This document shows, piece by piece, positions 6,776-14,994 of a DNA stretch of 33,241 nt. A program made the position numbers and the translations under genes. The stretch covers positions 1-33,241 of the forward strand of contig DXCG01000035.1 in NCBI GenBank assembly GCA_019116145.1. The letters are read 5' to 3'. Below the pieces are notes generated by a model that was given only the letters and a program-made list of their open reading frames with translations, searched no databases and was not told the origin of the DNA. This stretch comes from Candidatus Phocaeicola gallistercoris (GTDB lineage Bacteria > Bacteroidota > Bacteroidia > Bacteroidales > Bacteroidaceae). Each line of letters begins with the position of its first letter. Positions within the stretch are counted from its first letter, which is position 1.

Positions 6776-8872
6776 ATGAAATCAAATTTTAAACTTTGTA
6801 TGAAATCGTTTCCTTCGATGTCTCATACTTTCCGGTTTGCAGCAGGAGCTGTTTTAGGTGCATGCCTTTTATCGTTTCCTTCGTGTTCGGACGATGATCC
6901 GGTAGAAGGAAATGGAAGCGGTTCTGGTACGTCTTCAGAGCGGACAATCTCGGTGGAAGCAGGGAGTATGCCTGTTGCCGGATCTCTTACTGCTCAATAT
7001 GCGGATTATGTGGCAGGAAACGGCTTGGACAATTTAGTCGATGGTAATGAACGTACCATGTATTCTACTTCCCATAATACTTTTTATGTTCGTTTTGAAG
7101 GCAATGAGTCGGTATTTATTGATCATTATGCTATAGTTTCTTCTGTTGGGGTGAGTGCAAACGATCCTTACGCATGGATATTATCAGGATCGAGCGATAA
7201 TAAAACATGGGTAGAATTAGACAGGCAAGAAGCCCAGCGGTTCAACACTCGTATGTTGACTAAAGAGTATGAATTGCATCATACGGAACCGTATCAATAT
7301 TATCAACTTGAAATAATAGAAAACAATGGGGGCGACCAAACTTCAATAGGTGAGTGGGTATTGTCGGAAGGCTCTTTAGACCCTACTGCTTCGTATTCGG
7401 TAGAAGTGAAAGATGCGGAAAGCATGTTGTATCCTGTGGGTAAAATATCATCGCAATATAACGATTCTCCTGTTTTGGAGAAGGTAACGAAACTGTTGGA
7501 TGGTGATGTTACAACTGATTTTTCGACCAATTACGATAAGTTTTATATAAAATGGGAATCGTATGAGGAGGTATATGGCAATAAGTACACTCTGACAGCA
7601 TCGAAAGATGATGCTTCTACAGCTCCTCGTTCGTGGAAGTTTTATAGCAGTACGGATGGAACCCAATGGGATTTGCAAGACGAGCAGACCAACCAGACAT
7701 TCGAACCGGGAGAAACAAAGACTTATTTCTGCAAAGAAGTAACCGATTATAGCCATTCTATTCCTAAACATAAATACTATAGAATAGACATAGAAAGCAA
7801 CAACGGGGCATCGTCTACCCGGATAGCAGAATGGTCGGTGGGTTATAAATGCCGGAATATGGGGGATATCATTTACTTAGGAAGTGGTTTTTACCATAGT
7901 GAAGAGACCCCTATGGGCACAGATTATTCATGGTGGGTTCGCGATCATAGTACCACTCCGGAAATATTGGAAAAACTGCAAGACCCGAATTTTGAACCTG
8001 ATGAAACGAAATATAATTATATGATGGATAATGGCGAAGAATATAAATTCTATTGGAACGATCAGATAGATGTGAACCTTTATCCTTTCGGAGAGCCATT
8101 GCCAACCGATGTCAATCAGCATCAGATAGGTAACTGTAGTGTATTGGCAACGTTTGGGGCTATAGCTTACATGTATCCGGAATTTGTAAAAAGTATTATT
8201 CATGAAAACCCTGATGGAACTTATACCGTCGATATGTTTACTCCGGAAGGCGATCCTGTGGGAGTAGCATTAAAACCGACACTTTTGCATCCAGAAGAAT
8301 GGCGGGAGAATCCAACTTGGAAATATGGCGTAAGCAGTAAGAACGATGTTACCGCATGGTCGTGCCTTATAGAAAAAGCCATGATGAAGTATGAAACCGT
8401 GTACGATTTTTACGACAATCACAGTTCTGCCAATTTAGGAGGAATGAATGCTTCTACTACTTGTCCACTATATACAGGAAGAGGAGATGGTATTGTTATT
8501 CCTGCAGGTTCGCTTTCTGCAGAACAGTTGAACGTAGGTGTGAAAGATGCTTTGGCAAAAGGATGGATTATAACTGGTGGATTCAGTCATGAAATATTGA
8601 CTTCAGACGGAGTGACCACAACCGGGCACACATGGACGGTGGTATATCCCAATAATCCGAGTGCGGTGATAGCCATGCGTAATCCGTGGGGAGGGTGTGA
8701 CAGTGCTCCGAGACCGAATATGGATGGCGTGTTGAATGTTTTAAACGATGGTGTCACTCCTCCTTTAGTCGGTATTGATATTTGGCATCCGGGAGCGGCT
8801 TTGGAATATTACAAGCGTTTAGGTTTACCGATAGGCAGAACCGAATGTTACGATATTCCGACTTATGAATGA
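6776..8872 (+). CDS. Predicted surface lipoprotein, paralogue: two F5/8C-like domains plus calpain-like (C2) cysteine peptidase
   Basis: 698 residues with the same plan as the gene before it: lipobox Cys37 followed by SDDDP, two F5/8C-like domains (about 65-200 and 215-365) and a C-terminal calpain-like domain. The catalytic residues by motif are Gln448 and Cys454 in QHQIGNC, His618 in GHTWTV and Asn636 in MRNPWG. Here the Gly before the catalytic His is kept, as in classical calpains. The peptidase domain has a longer segment before the active site than its neighbour. The 33-bp gap and the lack of a promoter or terminator between them indicate a two-gene operon, closed by the hairpin at 8892. 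P. gingivalis Tpr is a known Bacteroidota member of family C2, but I know of no characterised protein with this architecture. Confidence 0.8.
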   Translation: MKSNFKLCMKSFPSMSHTFRFAAGAVLGACLLSFPSCSDDDPVEGNGSGSGTSSERTISVEAGSMPVAGSLTAQYADYVAGNGLDNLVDGNERTMYSTSHNTFYVRFEGNESVFIDHYAIVSSVGVSANDPYAWILSGSSDNKTWVELDRQEAQRFNTRMLTKEYELHHTEPYQYYQLEIIENNGGDQTSIGEWVLSEGSLDPTASYSVEVKDAESMLYPVGKISSQYNDSPVLEKVTKLLDGDVTTDFSTNYDKFYIKWESYEEVYGNKYTLTASKDDASTAPRSWKFYSSTDGTQWDLQDEQTNQTFEPGETKTYFCKEVTDYSHSIPKHKYYRIDIESNNGASSTRIAEWSVGYKCRNMGDIIYLGSGFYHSEETPMGTDYSWWVRDHSTTPEILEKLQDPNFEPDETKYNYMMDNGEEYKFYWNDQIDVNLYPFGEPLPTDVNQHQIGNCSVLATFGAIAYMYPEFVKSIIHENPDGTYTVDMFTPEGDPVGVALKPTLLHPEEWRENPTWKYGVSSKNDVTAWSCLIEKAMMKYETVYDFYDNHSSANLGGMNASTTCPLYTGRGDGIVIPAGSLSAEQLNVGVKDALAKGWIITGGFSHEILTSDGVTTTGHTWTVVYPNNPSAVIAMRNPWGGCDSAPRPNMDGVLNVLNDGVTPPLVGIDIWHPGAALEYYKRLGLPIGRTECYDIPTYE
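6841..6903 (+). repeat. Leader repeat, copy 2 (lipoprotein signal region)
   Basis: Second copy of the 63-bp lipoprotein leader also found at 4702-4764, in the same reading frame and at the same position in its gene; both place the lipobox Cys at residue 37. Confidence 0.85.
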
Positions 8873-8891
8873 TTTTATTTATTAAAGAGAG

Positions 8892-8931
8892 AGAGGAGAG
8901 CAATCGTGGAGGTTGTTCTCCTCTTTGTTTT
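8892..8931 (+). terminator. Intrinsic terminator after the calpain-like pair
   Basis: AGAGGAG...CAA at 8892-8903 pairs with TTG..CTCCTCT at 8913-8924, leaving a small internal loop, and is followed by TTGTTTT. It lies 20 nt after the stop codon. Confidence 0.75.
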
Positions 8932-8966
8932 ATGACAGGAATATGACAAGAATCATTCTTTTTTTA

Positions 8967-8974
8967 TACATTTG
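8967..8974 (+). promoter_or_regulatory. -7 box upstream of kdsB
   Basis: TACATTTG matches TAnnTTTG and lies 27 nt before the kdsB ATG. A -33 TTTG is not evident. Confidence 0.5.
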
Positions 8975-9001
8975 CATTCAAATTTATAAAAACATAATAC
9001 C

Positions 9002-9757
9002 ATGAATTTTATTGGAATTATTCCAGCACGATATGCATCGACACGATTCCCGGCAAAACCATTGGCAATGTTAGGTGGTAAGATGGTTATTCAAAGAGTA
9101 TATGAACAGGTATCCGGTGTTTTCAACGAAACGTATGTTGCTACCGATGATGAACGGATAGAACAGGCAGTCCGTTCTTTTGGAGGTAAAGTCGTAATGA
9201 CATCGGTACATCATAAAAGTGGAACTGACCGCTGTTATGAGGCATTCTGTAAGATAGGTAAACCATACGATGTAATTGTAAATGTACAAGGTGACGAACC
9301 TTTTATTCAGCCGGTACAGTTGGAAACAATCAAATCATGTTTTGACGATGAAGCAACACAGATTGCAACATTGGTGAAACCTTTTACTTCAGACGATGGT
9401 TGGGATGCATTGGAAAATGTAAACTCTCCTAAAGTTGTAATAAACAAGCGTATGCAGGCTATTTACTTTAGCCGGTCTGTTATTCCATACCAACGCAATA
9501 AAGAAAAAAAAGATTGGCTCGACAATCATATTTATTATAAACATATCGGGTTGTATGCTTATCGGGCATCTGTATTAAAAGAAATAACATCGCTTCCCCA
9601 ATCTTCGTTGGAGCTTGCAGAATCGTTGGAACAATTGCGCTGGATAGAAAACGGATATACCATAAAAGTAGGTGTGTGTAACGTGGAAACCATAGGTATT
9701 GATACTCCTGCGGATTTGGCGCGTGCCGAACAATTTTTGAATGGATATAAAGGATAA
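9002..9757 (+). CDS. kdsB: 3-deoxy-manno-octulosonate cytidylyltransferase (CMP-KDO synthetase)
   Basis: Cytosolic enzyme that activates KDO with CTP to give CMP-KDO for the inner core of lipopolysaccharide. The 251-residue length is normal. The nucleotide-binding N-terminus IIPARYASTRFPAKPLAMLG, the VATDDERI strand, the HKSGTDRCYEA segment and the VNVQGDEPFI metal-binding motif are all present, and the C-terminal IDTPADLARAE matches the family. The start follows the -7 box at 8967. The next gene begins at or just before its end, so the two are probably co-transcribed. No other KDO gene is in the window. Confidence 0.97.
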   Translation: MNFIGIIPARYASTRFPAKPLAMLGGKMVIQRVYEQVSGVFNETYVATDDERIEQAVRSFGGKVVMTSVHHKSGTDRCYEAFCKIGKPYDVIVNVQGDEPFIQPVQLETIKSCFDDEATQIATLVKPFTSDDGWDALENVNSPKVVINKRMQAIYFSRSVIPYQRNKEKKDWLDNHIYYKHIGLYAYRASVLKEITSLPQSSLELAESLEQLRWIENGYTIKVGVCNVETIGIDTPADLARAEQFLNGYKG

Positions 9758-9764
9758 AGATACG

Positions 9765-11051
9765 ATGCTCGACAGAACAATAGCTCCTGAAATAAAGCAA
9801 ATAGACCATTTTTCTATTATGCAACCAGAATGCATGCAAATGAAAAACGGTATTCCGTTGCATGTCATTAAAATCGGCAATGAAGATGTGATCCGTTTTG
9901 ATATATTAATAAAAGGAGGACAATGGAACCAGTCGCAACCTTTGCAGGCAATGCTGACCAACCGGATGTTGCGTGAAGGTACGTGCCGATGGACATCATC
10001 TCAGATAGCTGAGAAGTTGGATTATTATGGCGCGTGGTTAGAAACATCATCTTCGGTAAATTATGGCTTTATTACACTATATTCATTGGGGAAATACTTT
10101 CCTCAAACAGTAGAAATTGTAGCATCTATGATTAAAGAGCCTGCTTTTCCTGAACATGAGTTGGGGGTAATAATCGATGTTAATCGACAACGTTTTAAAG
10201 TTAATGCAGAACGAGTCGATGTCATGGCACGTAAGCAATTGAACAAAGCATTGTTTGGGAAAAAGCATCCTTTAGGACGTCTTGCCGAATTGTCCGATTA
10301 TGATAACATAAATAGTACTGTTTTACAAGATTTTTATCGTGCATATTATCATTCAGACAATTGTTCTTTATATGTCTCCGGGAATGTTACCCGTGAAATT
10401 ATCTGTTGTATAGAACAATGTTTCGGTTGTGAAAAATGGGGCGATAATTCGAACGTATATGCATTGAACGATTTTAAACCTGCTACCGATTCTCGCAGAT
10501 ATATATTTGTGGAAAAGGAAGATGCCGTACAGAGTTCGTTAAAAATGGGAGGCTTCTTTATGCACCAAACCGATCCCGATTTTTTGAAAATACGTGTTCT
10601 GATTACATTATTCGGAGGGTATTTTGGCAGTCGGTTAATGTCGAATATAAGAGAAGATAAAGGTTATACTTACGGTATTGGTGCCGGATTGGTTTGTTAT
10701 CCGGATGTTAGTTTGTTGGGGATTAGTACAGAGGCAGCCAATGAATATATTGATAAAGTTATTGAGGAAATTGGTAATGAAATAGATCGTTTGCATTCGG
10801 AGAAAGTTTCAATTCTTGAATTGGAAATGGTAAAAAACTATATGATAGGCGAAATGTGCCGTAATTATGAAGGTGCTTTTTCTCTTTCCGATGCATGGAT
10901 ATATATTGAAACATTCGGGCTTCCGAGCAATTTCATGGAATGTTCTTTACAGGCAATTCGGGAAATAACTCCCGATGATTTGTTGTCACTTTCACAAAAA
11001 TATTTGTGCAAAGAAAACTTAATAGCTGTCGTAGCTGGTAAAAAAGTGTAA
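9765..11051 (+). CDS. M16-family (insulinase-like) protein without the zinc motif
   Basis: About 428 residues with the two-lobed M16B layout. The HxxEH zinc-binding motif that should precede the 'GT' of the first lobe is replaced by Met63-Leu-Thr-Asn66-Arg67 (MLTNRMLREGT), so it should not be a peptidase on its own. The second lobe keeps the family's Arg/Tyr pair, Arg296 in SNIREDKGYTYGI and Tyr303. This is the pattern of the non-catalytic partner subunit of heterodimeric M16B enzymes. No catalytic partner is in the window. No signal peptide is seen. The ATG at 9765 is preferred (AAAGGATAAAG upstream, 7-nt gap after kdsB); an in-frame ATG at 9741 would overlap kdsB by 17 bp. Confidence 0.85.
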   Translation: MLDRTIAPEIKQIDHFSIMQPECMQMKNGIPLHVIKIGNEDVIRFDILIKGGQWNQSQPLQAMLTNRMLREGTCRWTSSQIAEKLDYYGAWLETSSSVNYGFITLYSLGKYFPQTVEIVASMIKEPAFPEHELGVIIDVNRQRFKVNAERVDVMARKQLNKALFGKKHPLGRLAELSDYDNINSTVLQDFYRAYYHSDNCSLYVSGNVTREIICCIEQCFGCEKWGDNSNVYALNDFKPATDSRRYIFVEKEDAVQSSLKMGGFFMHQTDPDFLKIRVLITLFGGYFGSRLMSNIREDKGYTYGIGAGLVCYPDVSLLGISTEAANEYIDKVIEEIGNEIDRLHSEKVSILELEMVKNYMIGEMCRNYEGAFSLSDAWIYIETFGLPSNFMECSLQAIREITPDDLLSLSQKYLCKENLIAVVAGKKV

Positions 11052-11056
11052 TCATG

Positions 11057-11088
11057 TTGGGACAGAACGATCAAATTTTTTATTTTTG
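11057..11088 (+). promoter_or_regulatory. Promoter of the MORN gene
   Basis: TTG at 11057-11059, a 21-nt spacer and TATTTTTG at 11081-11088 fit the Bacteroidota consensus. The ATG is 26 nt downstream of the -7 box. Confidence 0.6.
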
Positions 11089-11114
11089 ACGCATTAAAAA
11101 ATGAAGATACGAAA

Positions 11115-12233
11115 ATGAAATACATATATTTACTATTTTTAGGATGTATTTTTCATACATCGACTTATGCACAATTATCGTTAGGATATTATAAATTTAA
11201 AGATGGGGCTGAATATACAGGAGAACTGAAAGGGAAGCGTCCGAATGGGAAAGGAAAAACGGTTTTTAAAAATGGCGATGTGTACGAAGGGGAATACGTC
11301 AAAGGAAAACGGGAAGGATATGGTACATACATCTTTAAAGACGGCGAACGATATGTAGGCGAATGGTTTCAAGACCAGCAACATGGTGAAGGTACCTATT
11401 ATTTTATGAATAATAATCGCTATGAGGGTATGTGGTATGCCGATTTTCAAGAAGGAGAAGGCACTATGTATTATTACAATGGCGATAAGTACGTAGGTAT
11501 GTGGCATCAGGATAAACGAAACGGGAAGGGCATTTATTCGTGGAGCGGAGGTGCTCAATATGATGGTGAATGGGCAAACGACTTAAAGAATGGTATAGGT
11601 ATCATGGTTTGGGACGATGGCTCTAAATATGAAGGTGAGTGGAAAAACGGATTGCGCGACGGAAAAGGTACGTTTTATTATACCAATGGTGATAAATATG
11701 TAGGCAATTGGGTACAAGATGTACAACAAGGGAAAGGAACCTATTATTTTCAGAATGGAGAAAAATATGAGGGCGATTATGTAAATGGAGAACGGACAGG
11801 AGAAGGATGTTATTCTTATCCGAATGGTGATAAATATGTCGGGCAATTTAAAAATGGCTTTCAAGAAGGGAAAGGCGCTTTTACATGGGCTAATGGAGCG
11901 ATTTATGAAGGTGATTGGGTACAAAATCAACGTGAAGGAAACGGACACTATAAATGGGGTAATGGCGATGAATATGAAGGACAGTGGAAAAACAATACTG
12001 CAGACGGTGAAGGAATATTAAAAATGAGTGACGGAACGGTATATACAGGAGGTTTTGTAAATGGAAGGGAAGAAGGCAAAGGAATCCTCGTAACCAAAGA
12101 TGGTACTCGTTTTGAAGGCTTCTTTAAACAAGGAGAAAAAGACGGACCTTTTGTCGAAACCAATGCAGAAGGAAAAATCATTCGCCAAGGAACTTTTCGT
12201 AATGGGAAATTATTGGAAGAAAAGAAACCATAA
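11115..12233 (+). CDS. Exported MORN-repeat protein
   Basis: 372 residues. A signal peptide of about 19 residues ends at TYAQ, so the mature protein is periplasmic or exposed. The rest is about 14 tandem 23-residue MORN repeats of the form 'YxxGDxYxGxWxxxxxxGxG', running from about residue 28 to 350, plus a degenerate last repeat (AEGKIIRQGTFRNGKL). MORN repeats form an elongated beta-hairpin stack and act as scaffolds or, in some proteins, bind lipids. No enzymatic domain is attached. An ATG at 11101 is followed by a stop after five codons, so 11115 is the start. It has its own promoter and appears monocistronic. The molecular role is unknown. Confidence 0.9.
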   Translation: MKYIYLLFLGCIFHTSTYAQLSLGYYKFKDGAEYTGELKGKRPNGKGKTVFKNGDVYEGEYVKGKREGYGTYIFKDGERYVGEWFQDQQHGEGTYYFMNNNRYEGMWYADFQEGEGTMYYYNGDKYVGMWHQDKRNGKGIYSWSGGAQYDGEWANDLKNGIGIMVWDDGSKYEGEWKNGLRDGKGTFYYTNGDKYVGNWVQDVQQGKGTYYFQNGEKYEGDYVNGERTGEGCYSYPNGDKYVGQFKNGFQEGKGAFTWANGAIYEGDWVQNQREGNGHYKWGNGDEYEGQWKNNTADGEGILKMSDGTVYTGGFVNGREEGKGILVTKDGTRFEGFFKQGEKDGPFVETNAEGKIIRQGTFRNGKLLEEKKP

Positions 12234-12528
12234 TTATGATTGCTTTTCTTAATGAATATATTATATTTGTGCAATAAACGAAAAAATATGGATGTATCCG
12301 GCTGGGGAAATTCTTAAGACAATGGAATGGTAATGAAAGATTTTTAAAGAGTTCTTTCCATCAAAGATAACTGGATATCTGAATATTTACGGAAAAAGAT
12401 CACATTATTGCAAATATTATATTTATAGAGCCAAATGATAGAAAGATGAATGTCTGTTGTCAACTGAAATGCTTTCTGATTCTTTGAATGAAATAATTGA
12501 TAAATGGATTTTAATAAATAGAAAGATT
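12234..12528. other. Long upstream region of the YhcH-like gene
   Basis: No convincing gene. A good promoter (TTG 12240-12242, 19-nt spacer, TATATTTG 12262-12269) stands at its left end, which would give the downstream gene a 5' leader of about 250 nt. The part from 12442 is open in the frame of the next gene and could extend it from a TTG at 12457 or an ATG at 12469, but that extension has no counterpart in the family. Only weak hairpins are visible (for example ATGAAAGA with TCTTTCCAT). Confidence 0.5.
12240..12269 (+). promoter_or_regulatory. Promoter with a long leader
   Basis: TTG at 12240-12242, a 19-nt spacer and TATATTTG at 12262-12269 match the Bacteroidota consensus. The next plausible start codon is about 260 nt away. 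Confidence 0.55.
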
Positions 12529-12972
12529 ATGGTAATAGATAAATTGGTCAACTTTAAGAATTATGTCACTTTAAATCCTTTATTTTCTCAGGCATACGAT
12601 TTCATTGAATCTACCGATTTGAATAATCTCGATTTAGGAAAATTTGTTCTGAAAGAAAACGACATAATGATTAATTGTGAATTGGTGTATCCGAAAACAA
12701 AACAAGAAGCCAAGTTCGAAACCCATAATAAGTTTATTGACATTCAAATACCTTTGACAGCATCGGAGATAATAGGGTATAGCCCTCGTGCGGATTTATT
12801 TGAAGAACCTTACGATGCGAAAAAAGATATTACTTTTTATAACGGGGCAATTCAACAGTACATAACTGTTCATCCGGGCATGTTTGCTATCTTTTTTCCC
12901 GATGATGCACATGCTCCCGGTATATCTTCAATGGGACTGAAAAAAGTAGTTATTAAAATTAATACTCACTAA
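12529..12972 (+). CDS. YhcH/YjgK/YiaL family protein (DUF386)
   Basis: 147 residues from the ATG at 12529. The family is a single cupin-like beta-sandwich implicated in sugar or sialic acid metabolism in other bacteria; its exact reaction is not settled for most members. Hallmarks seen are the start MVIDKLVNFKNY, the metal-site-like segment KFETHNKFIDIQIPL, the FAIFFPDDAHAPG motif and the C-terminal LKKVVIKI. The start at 12529 is chosen because the conserved domain begins there and GAAAG precedes it; starts at 12457 (TTG) or 12469 (ATG) would add an unmatched extension. It lies 12 bp before glgB, so the two are likely co-transcribed, which is an unusual pairing. Confidence 0.85.
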   Translation: MVIDKLVNFKNYVTLNPLFSQAYDFIESTDLNNLDLGKFVLKENDIMINCELVYPKTKQEAKFETHNKFIDIQIPLTASEIIGYSPRADLFEEPYDAKKDITFYNGAIQQYITVHPGMFAIFFPDDAHAPGISSMGLKKVVIKINTH

Positions 12973-12984
12973 TTGTAAAATGCT

Positions 12985-14994
12985 ATGGAGGAAGTATTGA
13001 ACATTATTAAAAACGACCCTTGGTTGGAACCTTACAAGGATGCTATCAATGGACGGCATCAACATGTTATTGATAAGGAACAAGAACTTGTAGGAAAAAA
13101 AACTTTGAGCGATTTTGCTACAGGGTATCTTTATTTCGGACTTCATCACACTGATAAAGGATGGGTCTTTCGTGAATGGGCTCCTAATGCGACTGCAATA
13201 TACATAATTGGAGATTTTAATGATTGGACTGAATCGGCTAAATATAAGCTTAAGAAAATACGTAATACAGGGAATTGGAGCATTACTCTTCCAGAGGAGT
13301 GCATGAAACATGGCGATTTGTATAAACTGAAAATTTATTGGGAAGGTGGATGTGGAGAGCGTATCCCGGCATGGGCAACTCGTGTTGTTCAGGACGACCA
13401 GACTAAAATTTTCAGTGCACAGGTTTGGGCTCCCGGGAAACCTTATAAGTTTAAGAAAAAAACGTTTACTCCAAATGTCGGACCTCTGATGATTTATGAA
13501 TGCCATATTGGTATGGCTCAAGATGCAGAAAAAGTAGGTACTTATGTGGAATTTCGTGAAAATGTATTGCCTCGTATTAAAAAAGACGGATATAATTGTA
13601 TCCAAATTATGGCTATCCAAGAACATCCGTATTATGGAAGCTTCGGATATCATGTATCTAGTTTCTTTGCTCCATCGTCACGGTTTGGAACACCCGAAGA
13701 ACTGAAACAATTGATTGATACAGCCCATCAAATGGGTATTGCTGTGATTATGGATATTGTTCATTCGCATGCAGTGAAAAATGAAGTGGAAGGATTGGGC
13801 AATTTTGCTGGAGACCCTTGTCAGTATTTCTATCAAGGCGATCGGAGAGAACATCCGGCATGGGATTCATTATGTTTCGATTATGGAAAGAATGAAGTTG
13901 TTCATTTCTTATTGTCGAACTGTAAGTATTGGATGGATGAATTTCATTTTGATGGTTTTCGTTTCGATGGAGTTACATCGATGTTGTATTACAGTCATGG
14001 ATTGGGAGAAGCTTTCTGTAATTACGACGATTATTTTAATGGGCATCAAGATGACAATGCCATTTGCTATTTGACATTGGCCAATAAACTTATTCATGAA
14101 ATTAATCCTCGTGCAATGACAATAGCTGAAGAAGTTTCGGGTATGCCCGGACTTGCTGCTCCTTTTGCCGATGGTGGTTATGGTTTCGATTACCGTATGG
14201 CAATGAATATTCCCGATTATTGGATTAAAATTATAAAAGAAAGGCGCGACGAAGATTGGAAGCCGTCCAGTATGTATTGGGAAGTGACCAATCGGCGCAA
14301 AGATGAGAAGACTATTTCGTATTGTGAAAGTCATGATCAAGCTTTAGTTGGCGATAAAACGATTATATTCCGATTGATTGATGCCGATATGTATTGGCAT
14401 TTTAAGAAAGGTGATGAAAATGCTGTTGTAGAGCGAGGAATTGCTTTGCATAAGATGATACGTTTGCTGACTGCTTCAACAATCAATGGCGGGTATTTGA
14501 ATTTTATGGGTAATGAATTTGGGCATCCTGAATGGATTGATTTCCCGCGTGAGGGAAATGGTTGGTCGTATAAATACGCACGTCGTCAGTGGAATTTGGT
14601 AGATGATCATTCTTTGTGCTATCACTATTTAGGCGATTTTGATTCTGCCATGGTGCATTTACTTGAAAGTGTGAAAGACATTCAGAAAACAGATGTAATC
14701 GAAGTATGGCATAATGACGGCGATCAAATATTGGCATACCGTAGAAAAGATTTGGTTTTTGTCTTTAACTTTAGTCCTACACGTTCGTTTACAGATTATG
14801 GTTTCTTAGTTCCGTGGGGAGAGTATCATGTAGTGTTGAACACAGATGACAAGGCGTATGGGGGATTTGGTTTTGCAGACGATTCGGTTACTCATTTTAC
14901 TTGTTCCGACCCGCTCTATGAGAAAGATAAGAAAGGATGGTTGAAATTGTATATTCCTGCACGGACAGCAGTAGTTTTGAAGCGTAAAAAATGA
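12985..14994 (+). CDS. glgB: 1,4-alpha-glucan branching enzyme (GH13)
   Basis: Introduces alpha-1,6 branches into glycogen in the cytosol. 669 residues: an N-terminal CBM48-like domain (about 50-150, with FREWAPNATAIYIIGDFNDW), the GH13 barrel and a C-terminal beta domain. The catalytic residues by motif are Asp328 in GFRFDGVTSM, the Glu382/Glu383 pair in IAEEVSGMPG and Asp451 in ESHDQ. The sequence SMLYYSHG and the overall length resemble the eukaryote-like branching enzymes (GH13_8) common in Bacteroidota rather than E. coli GlgB. No other glycogen gene is in the window. The stop codon overlaps the start of the next gene in ATGA. Confidence 0.95.
   Translation: MEEVLNIIKNDPWLEPYKDAINGRHQHVIDKEQELVGKKTLSDFATGYLYFGLHHTDKGWVFREWAPNATAIYIIGDFNDWTESAKYKLKKIRNTGNWSITLPEECMKHGDLYKLKIYWEGGCGERIPAWATRVVQDDQTKIFSAQVWAPGKPYKFKKKTFTPNVGPLMIYECHIGMAQDAEKVGTYVEFRENVLPRIKKDGYNCIQIMAIQEHPYYGSFGYHVSSFFAPSSRFGTPEELKQLIDTAHQMGIAVIMDIVHSHAVKNEVEGLGNFAGDPCQYFYQGDRREHPAWDSLCFDYGKNEVVHFLLSNCKYWMDEFHFDGFRFDGVTSMLYYSHGLGEAFCNYDDYFNGHQDDNAICYLTLANKLIHEINPRAMTIAEEVSGMPGLAAPFADGGYGFDYRMAMNIPDYWIKIIKERRDEDWKPSSMYWEVTNRRKDEKTISYCESHDQALVGDKTIIFRLIDADMYWHFKKGDENAVVERGIALHKMIRLLTASTINGGYLNFMGNEFGHPEWIDFPREGNGWSYKYARRQWNLVDDHSLCYHYLGDFDSAMVHLLESVKDIQKTDVIEVWHNDGDQILAYRRKDLVFVFNFSPTRSFTDYGFLVPWGEYHVVLNTDDKAYGGFGFADDSVTHFTCSDPLYEKDKKGWLKLYIPARTAVVLKRKK

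Noticed and set aside
4637-8872. SusD-like or polysaccharide-utilisation lipoproteins
   Set aside because: Domain content is F5/8C plus a calpain-like fold, no TPR-like SusD features and no SusC neighbour.
11583-12274. Long minus-strand open frames across the MORN gene
   Set aside because: They arise from the repetitive codon pattern of the MORN repeats and end with the repeat array.
12457-12528. N-terminal extension of the YhcH-like gene from a TTG (12457) or ATG (12469)
   Set aside because: The family's conserved sequence begins exactly at the ATG at 12529; the extra residues have no match in the family.
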